Shown: one piece after another, positions 41,527 to 50,944 of the stretch
How the letters are laid out: each line of letters opens with the position of its first letter
Position numbering within the stretch: the first letter of the stretch is position 1
Source: Endomychus coccineus
Taxonomy: Eukaryota; Arthropoda; Insecta; Coleoptera; Endomychidae
Direction of reading: 5' to 3'
Length of the DNA stretch: 64,000 nucleotides
Assembly (NCBI GenBank): GCA_958510875.1
Contig: OY294068.1
Coordinates: 72,518,633 to 72,582,632, forward strand
Position numbers and translations under genes: made by a program
Notes under the pieces: model-generated
Told to the model about the DNA's origin: nothing
The model's database searches: none
The model's input: the letters and a program-made list of their open reading frames with translations, nothing else

Positions 41527-41885
41527 AGCTACCCTATGATAGACCGCTGAACGATCGGGATTTGGTGCGTTTCGCAAATAAAATGAAAATACCACATTTT
41601 CGAGGTGTCTTTATGCGAGACAATCTACCTAGAAAACCGTGGTGTCAAGAACGCATCATTTTAAATTTAGATTCAGTGAAAAACAGCGGAACTCATTGGG
41701 TAGCATTCAAGAAAAACGGTAACGATGTAGAGTATTTTGATTCGTTTGGAAATTTAAAACCACCGAAGGAACTCGTTCGATATCTGGGTGGGAACGTTCG
41801 GATTTCCTATAACAACGATCCTTTTCAGAAATACAATCAAGTAATATGTGGACATTTGTGTTTGAAATTTCTCAGTCTTACCTAA
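41517..41885 (+). CDS. pro: Adenain-like cysteine protease (virion maturation)
   Basis: The conserved N-terminal block (KLPYDRPLNDRDLVRFANK, then IPHFRGVFMRDNLP) is encoded without any ATG before it; the first in-frame ATG is at 41583, inside the domain. Numbered from 41562, the catalytic residues are H45 in SGTHWVAF, D60 in YFDSFG, Q89 in DPFQK and C96 in VICGHLC. Q and C are spaced by seven as in adenovirus protease. The family matures capsid precursors. The start given here assumes a -1 slip from the PLA2/pX frame; initiation at a non-AUG codon or a spliced mRNA are alternatives. It is full length at the C-terminus. Confidence 0.88.
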   Translation, partial: LPIKLPYDRPLNDRDLVRFANKMKIPHFRGVFMRDNLPRKPWCQERIILNLDSVKNSGTHWVAFKKNGNDVEYFDSFGNLKPPKELVRYLGGNVRISYNNDPFQKYNQVICGHLCLKFLSLT

Positions 41886-41908
41886 ACATTTAGCGAGTAA
41901 CAACCATC

Positions 41909-42364
41909 ATGGATTTCGCTTCGGCATTAATACAATACATATGCGAAACTGAAGGAGGAAGTAGTTTGAGAACAATAATTAATTTTATTTACGATAATTT
42001 GATCGAGGCTATCAATAAACCTACGAGCGAACTTACACGTAAGAATTTAATGTTTCTACCGATGGAATACATCCTAAAACATTTGGATGTGGTGTTTCTC
42101 AATCAGAAAGAGGTTCCGGAACATATGTTTGAATACCTTTACCGTCATATGCAGTGTAAGGAACATGTCGATGAAGATTGCGATGGTCCACAACCCCCAC
42201 GCAAACTATGTTCTCAATGTTTATCTGAGCAGATTTCTCACATCATGGAGAACGAGGAAATGACTCATCATGAGAAGCAAGTGTTGATAGAAGAAGTTTG
42301 CAAAGACGACCCATACTTTATGAAATCATACTTATTCCATCTATTAATGTTAAAATATAAATAG
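41909..42364 (+). CDS. Unknown Polinton protein (151 aa)
   Basis: Not recognised. The N-terminal ~90 residues look helical (MDFASALIQYICE; RTIINFIYDNLIEAIN). A cysteine-rich middle, MQCKEHVDEDC then KLCSQCLSEQ, could bind zinc. The C-terminus LMLKYK ends on a TAG that is also part of a TATAAATAG box for the next gene. It lies between the protease and penton genes in the structural block, so a virion or assembly role is possible. Confidence 0.7.
   Translation: MDFASALIQYICETEGGSSLRTIINFIYDNLIEAINKPTSELTRKNLMFLPMEYILKHLDVVFLNQKEVPEHMFEYLYRHMQCKEHVDEDCDGPQPPRKLCSQCLSEQISHIMENEEMTHHEKQVLIEEVCKDDPYFMKSYLFHLLMLKYK
42356..42364 (+). promoter_or_regulatory. TATA box of the penton gene overlapping a stop codon
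   Basis: TATAAATAG lies 38 bases before the penton ATG at 42394; its last three bases are the stop codon of the 151-aa gene. The spacing to the ATG resembles that of the box at 40711. Confidence 0.55.
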
Positions 42365-42393
42365 AGATGTTTCAATAAATTTTTATTAGTATC

Positions 42394-43086
42394 ATGTCTC
42401 AGTTGTTCACGTTAACAAGCACCAACCATATATTCTCGTTTACACCGCAGATTTCGATTGTGCTGAGGCCAGACAAAAAATATTACTTAGCATTGTTGGG
42501 ATTCACTTCCTACAATTCCATACCGAATATCGACAACGAAAAATTCTACTATTACGAGAATAAAACTTTGAAAGAAATCGCAATACCTGCAGGTAACTAT
42601 GAAATAACCGATATCGAAGAATTGATTAAAAGGAATCTGAAGCAAAAAGAAGATATATTCTCACTGAAACCCAATAACAATACCCTAAAGTGTGAAATAT
42701 TCAGTACACATCTCGATATATCGTTCGAAAAGGATGATAGTTCAGCTAAAATATTAGGGTTTTCACGTAAAGTATTAAGGAAAGGTGTATTGCACGTTTC
42801 CGATCTACCTGTGAACATTATAAAAGTTACAAATATCCGTTTCGAATCAAACATTACCGTAGGAGCGTTCTATCGAGACAGACCGGCGCATACGATTTAC
42901 GACTTCCCAATAACCGACGATCCTGGTTATAGAATTGTGGAACGACCAAAAAATTCTCTATATTTACCAGTGTCCAATATCGGTGAGATTACCAACATCA
43001 CCATACTCGCTTTGGATCAACACTCTAATCCGGTTAATTTTCGCGGGGAAGAAAGTATTCTACATCTACATTTACAAGAAGTCTGA
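42394..43086 (+). CDS. Minor capsid (penton) protein
   Basis: The 230 residues follow the Polinton penton pattern: KYYLALLGFTSYNSIPNI, IPAGNYEITDIEELIKRN, NNNTLKCEIF, HTIYDFPITDDPGYRIVERP, SLYLPVSNIGEI and DQHSNPVNFRGEESILHLHL. The family is a single jelly roll forming capsid vertices together with the double jelly-roll major capsid protein. It is complete, has a TATA box upstream and is followed immediately by the small ORF at 43088. Confidence 0.92.
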   Translation: MSQLFTLTSTNHIFSFTPQISIVLRPDKKYYLALLGFTSYNSIPNIDNEKFYYYENKTLKEIAIPAGNYEITDIEELIKRNLKQKEDIFSLKPNNNTLKCEIFSTHLDISFEKDDSSAKILGFSRKVLRKGVLHVSDLPVNIIKVTNIRFESNITVGAFYRDRPAHTIYDFPITDDPGYRIVERPKNSLYLPVSNIGEITNITILALDQHSNPVNFRGEESILHLHLQEV

Positions 43087-43087
43087 A

Positions 43088-43243
43088 ATGGGTTTGGTTG
43101 TTGGAGACAATAAAAGAACTTCACACATCCCATCTTCATCAGTCTTCAACAAATCACCAAAACCGCGTGACGTACTCACCAAAGCTAATCAATCAGTTCT
43201 ACAATCTCTTGGGTTTCGACTTAAATTTGAAAAAAATGCCTAA
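43088..43243 (+). CDS. Small ORF (51 aa) overlapping the capsid gene start
   Basis: An ATG two bases after the penton stop opens a 51-codon frame with sequence KSPKPRDVLTKANQSVLQSL followed by GFRLKFEKNA. Its stop TAA lies inside the first codons of the major capsid gene (ATGCCTAAG), an 8-base overlap. The content is not low-complexity, and the tight spacing resembles coupled reading. I have no named family. The competing in-frame extension of the capsid gene from 43098 uses the same DNA in another frame and looks less protein-like. Confidence 0.6.
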   Translation: MGLVVGDNKRTSHIPSSSVFNKSPKPRDVLTKANQSVLQSLGFRLKFEKNA

Positions 43244-44501
43244 GCGGAAGTATGTAGGTAACAATGCTATCAACGATGTGGATTTGAACAACAGTGTTGT
43301 CTCATCAATTTTTGATATCTATCAAGAACCGAAATTCGATGAGTCGATACGAAAAGCTGAATATAGATCGATCACACCTTTCGTTAAGGCGTTCAATAAC
43401 AGCGATATTGTGGAGTTTGGAATAAATCAAGTGGATGCATTTTTTTCCATGAAGGATACCCTATTGGCTATCAAAGGAAAAATAGAAATAACTGGAGCTG
43501 GGAATGTCTCAATAGTACCTAATTATGGAGCCTTTCTTTTCGACTCATGCTCTTACAGCGAAAGTGGGCGAGACATCGAAACTGTTCGAGATCCTGGAAT
43601 AGTTAGTGCTGTAAGGGCATTCACTTGCTACACTCCTACTGATTCTACGCATATGTCTATTGCCGGTTGGACTTACCCCGAAGAAAGTGTAGTTTTAGAT
43701 CAAAGTAAGACTTTCAGCTTACTGATTCCACTAAAGCATATATTCAACATTTTCAATGATTATTCTATGATTACATTTGGGCGACAAACAATTCGATTGG
43801 TGCGAGCTCGAAACGATAACGATTGTGTTATAATTGCAAACGATGCTACCACAGTTAAATTTTCGATTGACAGTATGGAGTTGAAAGTCAAATATATCTT
43901 TCCCAACGACATAATTAGAGAAAAGCTATTGCGAGCCATCAAAAGTGATATGCCCATCCTAATTCCATTCAGAAAATGGGAATCACATGAACTGCCTGCT
44001 ATAACGACTGACGCGAAAAGGGAAATTTGGGCTGTCAAGACTAGTGCAGCAGTTGAAAAACCGCGTTATGTTATAGTATTTTTCCAAACAGACAAGCGAA
44101 ACAATGTGAAAGCTAATCCCACGATATTCGATCACGTACACATTTCTAGTATTCGCTTATCTCTAAACGGAGAATATTTCCCTAGTGAACGAATGAACTT
44201 GGACTTTGCCAAAAATGATTACGTTCTCGCCCACCACAACTACACTGAATTCTACCCCAGCTACACGAATTCTGCTGTGAAACATTCAATATTGGGTTAT
44301 AGCAGTTTCAAAACACGCGCTTTGTACGTAATCGATTGTTCTAAGCAAGAAGAAGCCGTGAAATCAGCTACTGTCGACGTGCGACTGGAAATCGAAGCAG
44401 ATAAAGGATTTCCCGCTAATACGAAAGCTTATTGCATCATAATTCACGATTGTTTAATGGAATACTCACCCCTCACCGAAATCATCAAGAGTCTCATTTA
44501 G
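43236..44501 (+). CDS. Major capsid protein (double jelly roll)
   Basis: The start at 43236 (MPKRKYVGNN) is preferred over the ATG at 43098, because MPKRK...DVDLNNSVVSSIFDIYQ matches the usual N-terminus and the upstream segment is used by another small ORF. The 421 residues include YRSITPFVKAFNNSDIVEFG, IEITGAGNVSIVPNYGAFLF, SIDSMELKVKYIFPNDIIRE and AHHNYTEFYPSYTNSAVKHS, characteristic of Polinton hexon-like proteins. It is the main shell protein, predicted to trimerise into capsomers. Complete, no lesion seen. Confidence 0.93.
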   Translation: MPKRKYVGNNAINDVDLNNSVVSSIFDIYQEPKFDESIRKAEYRSITPFVKAFNNSDIVEFGINQVDAFFSMKDTLLAIKGKIEITGAGNVSIVPNYGAFLFDSCSYSESGRDIETVRDPGIVSAVRAFTCYTPTDSTHMSIAGWTYPEESVVLDQSKTFSLLIPLKHIFNIFNDYSMITFGRQTIRLVRARNDNDCVIIANDATTVKFSIDSMELKVKYIFPNDIIREKLLRAIKSDMPILIPFRKWESHELPAITTDAKREIWAVKTSAAVEKPRYVIVFFQTDKRNNVKANPTIFDHVHISSIRLSLNGEYFPSERMNLDFAKNDYVLAHHNYTEFYPSYTNSAVKHSILGYSSFKTRALYVIDCSKQEEAVKSATVDVRLEIEADKGFPANTKAYCIIIHDCLMEYSPLTEIIKSLI

Positions 44502-44533
44502 ACATAAATTCGATCAGTTTATTACGTGACACC

Positions 44534-45040
44534 ATGAGAATCGCTTTGGTTGACATTCAAGGTTTCGTCGTCGACGATGTGTTCCATCCGAAAGAAATGT
44601 CTATTCAGATTGGATTTAAACGACATTATTCATTGTTTAAACCATGCATACCCTTTGCATCGTTGAATGCTCAAGATCGAAAATCTATATGTTATGTGGA
44701 GAGACTCGTACATGGAATAAAATATTCTTCTGGAGATGTAGAATACACCGAAATAGATAATATTCTAAAATCTAATCTTCTATGTAAGGCAGACTATATT
44801 TATGTTCGAGGTCATCAAAAAGCTGATTTTTTAACGAGAAAGTGCCAAGAACTGAATATTTTCCCACACATTGTAGATGTGTGTAACTTTGATAATACTC
44901 TATGTGAAACAGGAAAATTCGAACCTTCAAACAGGATGAGCTGCATGAATCACCGTAATGATGGAAAAAAATATATGTGTACAATTCAACACGTGGATAA
45001 TCTACAGCAATGGTTCCTGAACATTATTCTACCAAATTAA
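44534..45040 (+). CDS. Conserved Polinton protein of unknown function (168 aa)
   Basis: The ATG at 44534 is chosen because MRIALVDIQGFVVDDVFHPK matches the usual start of a family widespread in insect and cnidarian transposon proteins. The longer frame from 44432 overlaps the capsid gene. ADYIYVRGHQKADFLTRKCQ and a C-terminal SCMNHRNDGKKYMCTIQHV are conserved. The alternating VDIQGF / IYVRG pattern could suit an RNase H-like fold, but the acidic set is not clear, so no enzyme activity is claimed. AATAAAAC follows at ~45087. Confidence 0.75.
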   Translation: MRIALVDIQGFVVDDVFHPKEMSIQIGFKRHYSLFKPCIPFASLNAQDRKSICYVERLVHGIKYSSGDVEYTEIDNILKSNLLCKADYIYVRGHQKADFLTRKCQELNIFPHIVDVCNFDNTLCETGKFEPSNRMSCMNHRNDGKKYMCTIQHVDNLQQWFLNIILPN

Positions 45041-45110
45041 ATATATCTGTATATATATTCATTAAATACATGTTATTACTATTATTCAATAAAACAACTC
45101 TTTATTATTA

Positions 45111-45599
45111 TTATATGTATTTATTTGTATGTTTCTTAACAATTTTTATGATGATTTTAAGTAGTAAAACTAATAAGACACTAAGATTGAAACATTGCAT
45201 CGCATAAATCTCGTTTACTATCTGTGTCGGTGATGGTGTGTTTGGTGGTGGTGGTGGTTGAGAAGACATCGATGTAGGTGATGGGGTGAATGTTTGCCAC
45301 TTCATAACATCCCCCTCTGTACCATTTGGAAATAATAGCTTGAGCTTATAATTGAATGTGTGATTGGTGGTGGTCCGCATCGTTTCGATTATGTATGTGA
45401 ATACCTCTAGTTGATTTTCGTTAATCATTTGATAATTCATTGGCTGCCATTCTGTTCGATTACATTCATTTCTCAGATCTTTCCTGGGACATATATAAAT
45501 ACGTTCCACTCGATTCGGAACGTTTGTATACAGGATTCCATTCAAAATTGAGGTTAGGATTATAAAATTGGGTTCTAACATAACCATCCTCTCCGCCAA
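45111..45599 (-). CDS. Possible membrane protein (162 aa), overlapping frame
   Basis: Not recognised. IYICPRKDLRNECNRTEWQP and TFNYKLKLLFPNGTEGDVMK form the middle; N-glycosylation motifs NRT, NHT and NGT are visible. A proline-rich stretch (SSQPPPPPNTPSP) precedes a hydrophobic C-terminal segment NLSVLLVLLLKIIIKIV with a lysine tail, resembling a tail-anchored membrane protein. The first ~45 codons overlap the end of the 96-codon frame at 45466-45756 in another phase. This may be one gene broken by a frameshift or two overlapping genes. Confidence 0.55.
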   Translation of the reverse strand: MAERMVMLEPNFIILTSILNGILYTNVPNRVERIYICPRKDLRNECNRTEWQPMNYQMINENQLEVFTYIIETMRTTTNHTFNYKLKLLFPNGTEGDVMKWQTFTPSPTSMSSQPPPPPNTPSPTQIVNEIYAMQCFNLSVLLVLLLKIIIKIVKKHTNKYI

Positions 45600-45756
45600 T
45601 ACTTAAACTATTCAATTGTCTTATAGCGATATTTTTATCTTCGTAAAATTTTAAATCTCTACTCAAAGCTTTTACTTTCGCACCGAATTCTTCCAATTTA
45701 CGTGTGTATTCTTCAAGAGACATATTAATACTGATGATTTCATCGACTATATACAC
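45466..45756 (-). CDS. Small coiled-coil ORF (96 aa) overlapping the membrane-protein frame
   Basis: LEEYTRKLEEFGAKVKALSR followed by DLKFYEDKNIAI is heptad-like. Then QLNSLSIGGEDGYVRTQFYN and NFEWNPVYKR look protein-like. The last ~45 codons overlap the next frame. A +1 change near 45530 would join the two. No family is known to me. Confidence 0.5.
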   Translation of the reverse strand: MYIVDEIISINMSLEEYTRKLEEFGAKVKALSRDLKFYEDKNIAIRQLNSLSIGGEDGYVRTQFYNPNLNFEWNPVYKRSESSGTYLYMSQERSEK

Positions 45757-45790
45757 ACGCTAGTATAAACACCATACCTTAGATTTCTTA

Positions 45791-46102
45791 TTACTTGAGC
45801 TCCAAAAATTCAAGTTTAAAAGCCGGGTTGCTTTTATTAACATCCTCTTTTCCCCTGTATATCAAAATCAAACAAGGTTTCATGTTGATTTGTTCCAAAA
45901 TTGGGATAATCTGATTGGTCAGTCGATTGGGTAGGAAGATAGAGAATTCATTGAACTCGAGCAATACGGATTCACCAAATTTGGTTCTTACTACTCTCGC
46001 TTGAAGTATTGTATAATGCTTATTGATTTCGAGTTCTGGAACTCTCCTTAATGGTTTTCTCTCCAAAAGAGCACAATGATTAAGTTTTGTTAGATCCATC
46101 AT
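45791..46102 (-). CDS. Small conserved protein, possibly an OB-fold nucleic-acid binder
   Basis: The start MMDLTKLNHCALLERK at 46102 is chosen because a splice acceptor (TTGTTTCAG) lies directly upstream at 46107. The 103 residues include INKHYTILQARVVRTKFGES and VLLEFNEFSIFLPNRLTNQI. This strand-rich pattern is common in short uncharacterised insect transposon proteins and reminiscent of OB folds. DNA binding is an inference only. It is the outermost gene on the right side and reads leftwards from the TIR. Confidence 0.65.
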   Translation of the reverse strand: MMDLTKLNHCALLERKPLRRVPELEINKHYTILQARVVRTKFGESVLLEFNEFSIFLPNRLTNQIIPILEQINMKPCLILIYRGKEDVNKSNPAFKLEFLELK

Positions 46103-46106
46103 GAAT

Positions 46107-46317
46107 CTGAAACAATATGAATAAAATTGAAGATCTTTAAATTCGTAATACACACACAAAATTGATACAACAGTTATTTTATAAAAGTTAATTAATTAAT
46201 TTTATACTTGTTATTTTATGAATGTGAATTGAATAATTTTTTAACTGTTTATTCTGAATAAGAGACAAAACAAGTATGTTTTTATAGCAGTGAATTAAAT
46301 AATTGAATTAAACTTAC
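46107..46317 (-). other. Possible 5' UTR intron of the right-hand transcript
   Basis: On the minus strand AAT|GTAAGTT begins at 46317 and TTCATATTGTTTCAG ends at 46107, four bases before the first ATG of the small conserved gene. The 211-bp interval mirrors the putative leader intron near polB. Confidence 0.5.
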
Positions 46318-46439
46318 ATTTTCCGTTCAATAGAAGACCGCAGACAAAGGATATAAGAAAACGATGTGTTTCGTTTGAGCTGTAACAGATGACTGAACAA
46401 ACGAGAATTAAATTCGTAGTCAACATAACTCTCAATTCT

Positions 46440-47813
46440 AATTCGCTTACTAACAAGTCTAGACTTGTATATCACTTATTGTTATTTGTTGACCTAATGA
46501 ATGACTCCATTGTATTCACAGCTGCTTACGTAAATCGTTTTTGAATTAAGATGGAACTTCCCGCGCAATAAAATTAACAAAATACCTCATAGATGTCGTC
46601 CTTTGACGTTAACTGTTCTGACATTGACATTCAGCTATGATAGTTCATCGGTTTAGTGATAGATGGCGATATAGGCTACAACATCGGTAACATTTTGAAT
46701 TGGAGTCTCATAGATGTCGTCCTTTGACGTTAACTGTTATGACATTGACATCCAGCTATGATAGTTCATCGGTTCATAAATTTCCCGCGCAAAAACATCA
46801 ACAAGATATATGATAGTTCATTAATATATCGTTTTTTTTTTAATAGAGATGGAACTTCCCGCTCGAAAACATTAACAAAATACCTCATAGATGTCGTCCT
46901 TTGACGTTAACTGTTCTGACATTGACATTCAGCTATGATAGTTCATCGGTTTAGTGATAGATGGCGATATAGGCTACAACATCGGTAACATTTTGAATTG
47001 GAGTCTCATAGATGTCGTCCTTTGACGTTAACTGTTCTGACATTGACATCCAGCTATGATAGTTCATCGGTTCATAAATTTCCCGCGCAAAAACATTAAC
47101 CTCATAGATGTCGTCCTTTGACGTTGACAGGTACGCATGACGGTTCATTCATAGACATTTGAAGTTAACTGTTCTGACATTGACATTGAAGTATGATAGT
47201 TCATCGGTTCATTAAGAGATGGCGGTGATGTAGCTATAACATCAGTCATATTTTGAATTGTGACCTCATAGATGTCGTCCCTTGACGTTAACATTTCTGA
47301 CGTTGACAGGTATGCATGACGGTCGATCGGTTCATTCATAGATGTAGTCGTTTGAAGTTAACTGGTCTGACATTGACATTTAAGTATGATAGTTCATCAG
47401 AAGATGGCGGCGATGTAGCTACAACATCAGTCATATTGTGGTTTTGACGTTAACTTTTTTGACATTCGGTTCCAACGTCGGCCATGATAAACATCACCAA
47501 AACACCTCTACGTTTGAATTTGGCGGGTCGATGACGTCACATCCAACTAACCTCACATCCAGACCTCTATGGTCGAAAGTTCTATAATCATCGTAAGCTC
47601 TATGGACACGTTTGAATTTCGCGGGTAACGTTACGTCCAACTAACCTCACATTCTATGACCCAGACCTCTATGGTCGAAAGTTCTGTGATCATCGTAAGC
47701 TCTATGGACACGTTTGAATTTCGCGGGTTAGTAACGTTACATCCGAAGTTGCGCGCGCAACATCCGGTCGATGACGTCACTTCCTGGTGGAGAAGTAGTC
47801 CACTTAATCTACT
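46440..47813 (-). repeat. Polinton right terminal inverted repeat (~1.37 kb)
   Basis: Reverse complement of 30390-32089 with indels; it lacks ~330 bases present in the left arm. It includes the same tandem sub-repeats. It ends CTACT followed by the TATAAC duplication. Confidence 0.95.
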
Positions 47814-47819
47814 TATAAC
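47814..47819. repeat. Polinton target-site duplication (right)
   Basis: TATAAC, identical to 30384-30389. Confidence 0.95.
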
Positions 47820-49800
47820 CATTATAACTTTATATAACCAAGGTTAAGAAAGGTGAAACGTATTACGTAGGCACGTGGATTATTGCTAGGTTGAACGAGC
47901 CAATAAATACGACGATCTGTCTACAAACTTGACAGATTTATTCCGAAGAAAAATAAGGGACAAAATCTAATGTAATGATGTAAATGATTATCTACGATAC
48001 ATGCAATCAAACAAATTGATTCGGATTGGACGCCTGAGCACGTTGAATATAATTTTCACTGGAAAATAATATCATTCAGGGAATGTACATATTTTTAATC
48101 AGGTTTTAAGCTAACAGAACAAATTAATTGATCCCTGACGACAATAAATTTTCAATGAAACAAATTAATATGACAAAAAGACAAAGAGATATATTATCAT
48201 CCAGCTTACTCAGTTCAACGTACAATTCACGAATCCTCGATACTTGTTTCCGTTTTCGCATCAACCCCTCCTCACGATTCTTGCTACCTCGTACGCGCAG
48301 GATTAATTATCGATCGGCTATTGAAAGATAGATGCCACTCAGTCAATACAAGTTTAAATCTAACATTCCCAGGAGAAATCGTTATTCAAATCATTACAGT
48401 GATGTTAAGACAAGTAACGTGGAAAGCGTTATAGGTTAAAAACCATTTTTAATGGTTATATTGATTATATTCAATTCTTCATCCAGGTTTTTAGGAGAAA
48501 AAGGAAGTGAAGAGGCTCTAAGTATCATTGAGTTGTAAAGTTAATTAACATGGTGCCATCATATTATCTTGTAATCCGCAAGTTTTAGCCACAAAATGAA
48601 AATAAGAAACATTTTTGGTCCAAATAATGGCCAATTACTCGGAAATGGACCGATAACTTTTGATGGCATAGGGTATGTTAACAATTGCAAACACGAATGA
48701 ACATTTTCCACCAGGTTTGGGAGGGTTAACTAGCAGTCCATTTCCGGTCCAATTTTAACTGGACGGCCTGATAAAAAGACACAATGGAAAATGATCGCAC
48801 ATGGTAGAAGTGTATAAGATTGGCATGCTTTTCAAGTAACCGCAACTTGGAAAGGGTTATCTTCCAGTCAAGAAAAAAATACGGATGCTGTATCTCGAGA
48901 TCTAGCAGCAGGGGAAAATTCGGTCTGTGAGATGAATTGGTCATTGAACCGTCCTCTAACGATAAACCATAGTGCCATCGGGTTAATGTTCAGACCATCA
49001 ATATCGCTCTGGCTCCTAGACTATATGTTGCTAGTTTGTGAATACGGCGACTGAAAGATGAATTGGCAATAGTTGTATTTGTGAATGTAGGTTAGGTTAG
49101 GATAGGTTAATAAGTTAGGTAAGTAATGATATTATTATGGTGCGTGAGGTTAAGGTCTAGTAAATTTATTTTGTAATTTTTCTCAGTTTCTTAAGTGAAC
49201 TTGATGTTAGAATAGATATCATTAATGAAGGATAAGGAAACATTCAATCGTCGTGATGTATCTATGAAGAAGGATGAAACATCATATACATATCTGAACC
49301 AGCAATGAATATGTTTTTCACCTAGAAAGGAACTGATTACAGCACATGGAAATATCTGCCAAAAAAGAGTTTAATGGAGATCTCACCTATATTATTTCGT
49401 GTAAAGAACTCATTATTAAATTGACAATAATTTTGGCTAAGGCAAAGATCAAAAACTTGTTCTATCTCTGATATTTATACGGGATTTGTATGTGATTTTC
49501 CCAGAATTTCTGATATCAAATATTCACATTGATTGGAGAAAATATTTGAAACATTAAAGGATACCAAAATTCCATTTTTATGGAAAGTTGATCTATTTGT
49601 TGACTTTGAAAGTTCCGAAGAGATTTTTAGGCTTGAAGCTAGTTATATTTTTGAAAATTCAATTTAGTTTTACGGCTAGATAGGGGCATTATGTTTTTTT
49701 TTTATTATATCAATAAGGAATTACTCTCAGCTGGAGATAAATCTGAATTCATCAAGTAGCTCATTCGCTTATACATACATTTCCATTCCTTCTGAATTAT
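47820..49800. other. Non-coding DNA right of the Polinton
   Basis: No gene or repeat family is recognised. A short GTAGGTTAGGTTAGG stretch at ~49086 looks telomere-like but has only about three units. Confidence 0.45.
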
Positions 49801-49886
49801 TGATCAAAGATTGTCGTCACCATTGTCCAACGCTATTTTCTGAAGTTTCTAAACTTCGTTTGTTCTAATTTCGCTGGCTCAAAGGA
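49801..49886 (-). pseudogene. Penelope-like RT thumb scrap
   Basis: The reverse complement closely matches 26445-26530, the thumb region of the PLE at 26057-27095 (shared words AGCGTTGGACAATGG and TCTTTGATCA). It is inverted relative to the tail at 49950. Confidence 0.65.
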
Positions 49887-49949
49887 ACGTGTAAATCTCT
49901 ATTAACATGAGTTTTAATTACAGAATAGCTCCATTTAATTAATGATTCC

Positions 49950-50085
49950 TAATATAAACTATTAATTCCAAGTGGTATTCACACAGCTACATTTTGATTT
50001 CTAATTAAGTTTACCCAGATGTTGGCTACTTGGTAACTGGAAGGTCCTAAGTACTTACTTACTAGCAGTATATTCAGTAGATAGG
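49950..50085 (+). mobile_element. Penelope-like element 3' tail with decayed hammerhead motif
   Basis: This resembles 27085-27200: CACATTTTGATTT, then AGTTTACCCAGATGTTGGCTA and CTTGGTAAC, where the intact copy has CTGATGATGGCTACTTGGTAGCCGAAA in pieces. The catalytic CTGATGA and GAAA are lost. Confidence 0.6.
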
Positions 50086-50940
50086 GGTTATTGTTTCTTA
50101 TTTATAGTGTTATAATGTTTCCACAGTGTGAACTCGTTTCCGATTTTGAAGTATTTTCCAAGTTTGCATTCACTGTTAGAAATTTCCTGAAATGGTATAC
50201 AAATGATTTAATTAAGTCTATAATTGAGAAAGAGGAAAATCACAAATGTTATAAATTATACAATTCTGACCATCATTACTCATTGCTTGAATATTATGTG
50301 AAAAATTATTTATTAGACATGGAATTTACATGGGAAAAGATGCCGAAAATCGTTCAAAAAGAACAATTATAATTTTTTCCAAATATTTCATCGGACAACT
50401 CCAGAGAAATAGCATCTACTGTTTTTGACAAATTTGGTGGTATATATAGGAATTGTGATCTAAGTAGCACAATGATTGTTGCCTAATTTTCACCTATGAA
50501 TAAGTCTCCAATATTATTAGCAACTTCAGTGGGAAGTTCAGTCTTGGTCCAATGGTTATTAAAAATTCTTCCATTTTTTTTGCTGAGACTTTAATATATA
50601 TTTTCTCAAATCATTGAGTAATGGTTATGTATAATTAAAATTTCGGCTGGGATGTAATGGTTATTTTCCTACTATTTGAAAATAATGTTTTATCACCCCT
50701 TTGCTTGGAAATGGAGATTACAGTCCGATTTGTAATGGTAATGTTTTTGATAAATTATTAAACTCATTAGTTTGCAATAAAATAGTCTCCTGTATGAAAA
50801 AGTTTATCATGAATAATCAACAAAGATTTCTAATTAGGTCAACATCTACAAATTTAAGTGCGTTTTGGAATAATTAGTACAAAATATAAATAAAAATTCT
50901 CGGGAAATAGGTCACATTAACACTTTGTTTTAAATTTTCG
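50086..50940. other. Non-coding or unassigned DNA
   Basis: A 93-codon plus-strand frame (50091-50372, with YYVKNYLLDMEFTWEKMPK) is the only open stretch. It has no recognisable motif and could be TE debris. Confidence 0.4.
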
Positions 50941-50944
50941 TCTT

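Larger units (their letters stand above)
30390..47813. mobile_element. Maverick/Polinton DNA transposon (virus-like), 17,424 bp
   Basis: Ends read 5'-AGTAGATTAAG and its exact inverse ending CT-3', next to a perfect 6-bp duplication. Long terminal inverted repeats enclose about 15 genes. Hallmarks are protein-primed DNA polymerase B, retroviral-like integrase, FtsK/HerA-type packaging ATPase, adenain-like protease, penton and major capsid proteins, plus PLA2/pX. Right-hand genes mostly read rightwards; 36862-40692 and 45111-46102 read leftwards. Visible lesions are one stop in polB, a possibly programmed frame change before the protease, and an overlapping pair near 45500. The element is therefore young and close to intact. 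This gene set is that of adintovirus-like Polintons. Confidence 0.97.

Noticed and set aside
43098..43235. N-terminal extension of the major capsid protein from the ATG at 43098
   Set aside because: The extension lies over the better-supported 51-codon frame, and the capsid start at 43236 matches the family N-terminus.
49086..49120. Insect telomeric repeat (TTAGG)n
   Set aside because: Only about three imperfect AGGTT units; such words are common in insect intergenic DNA.
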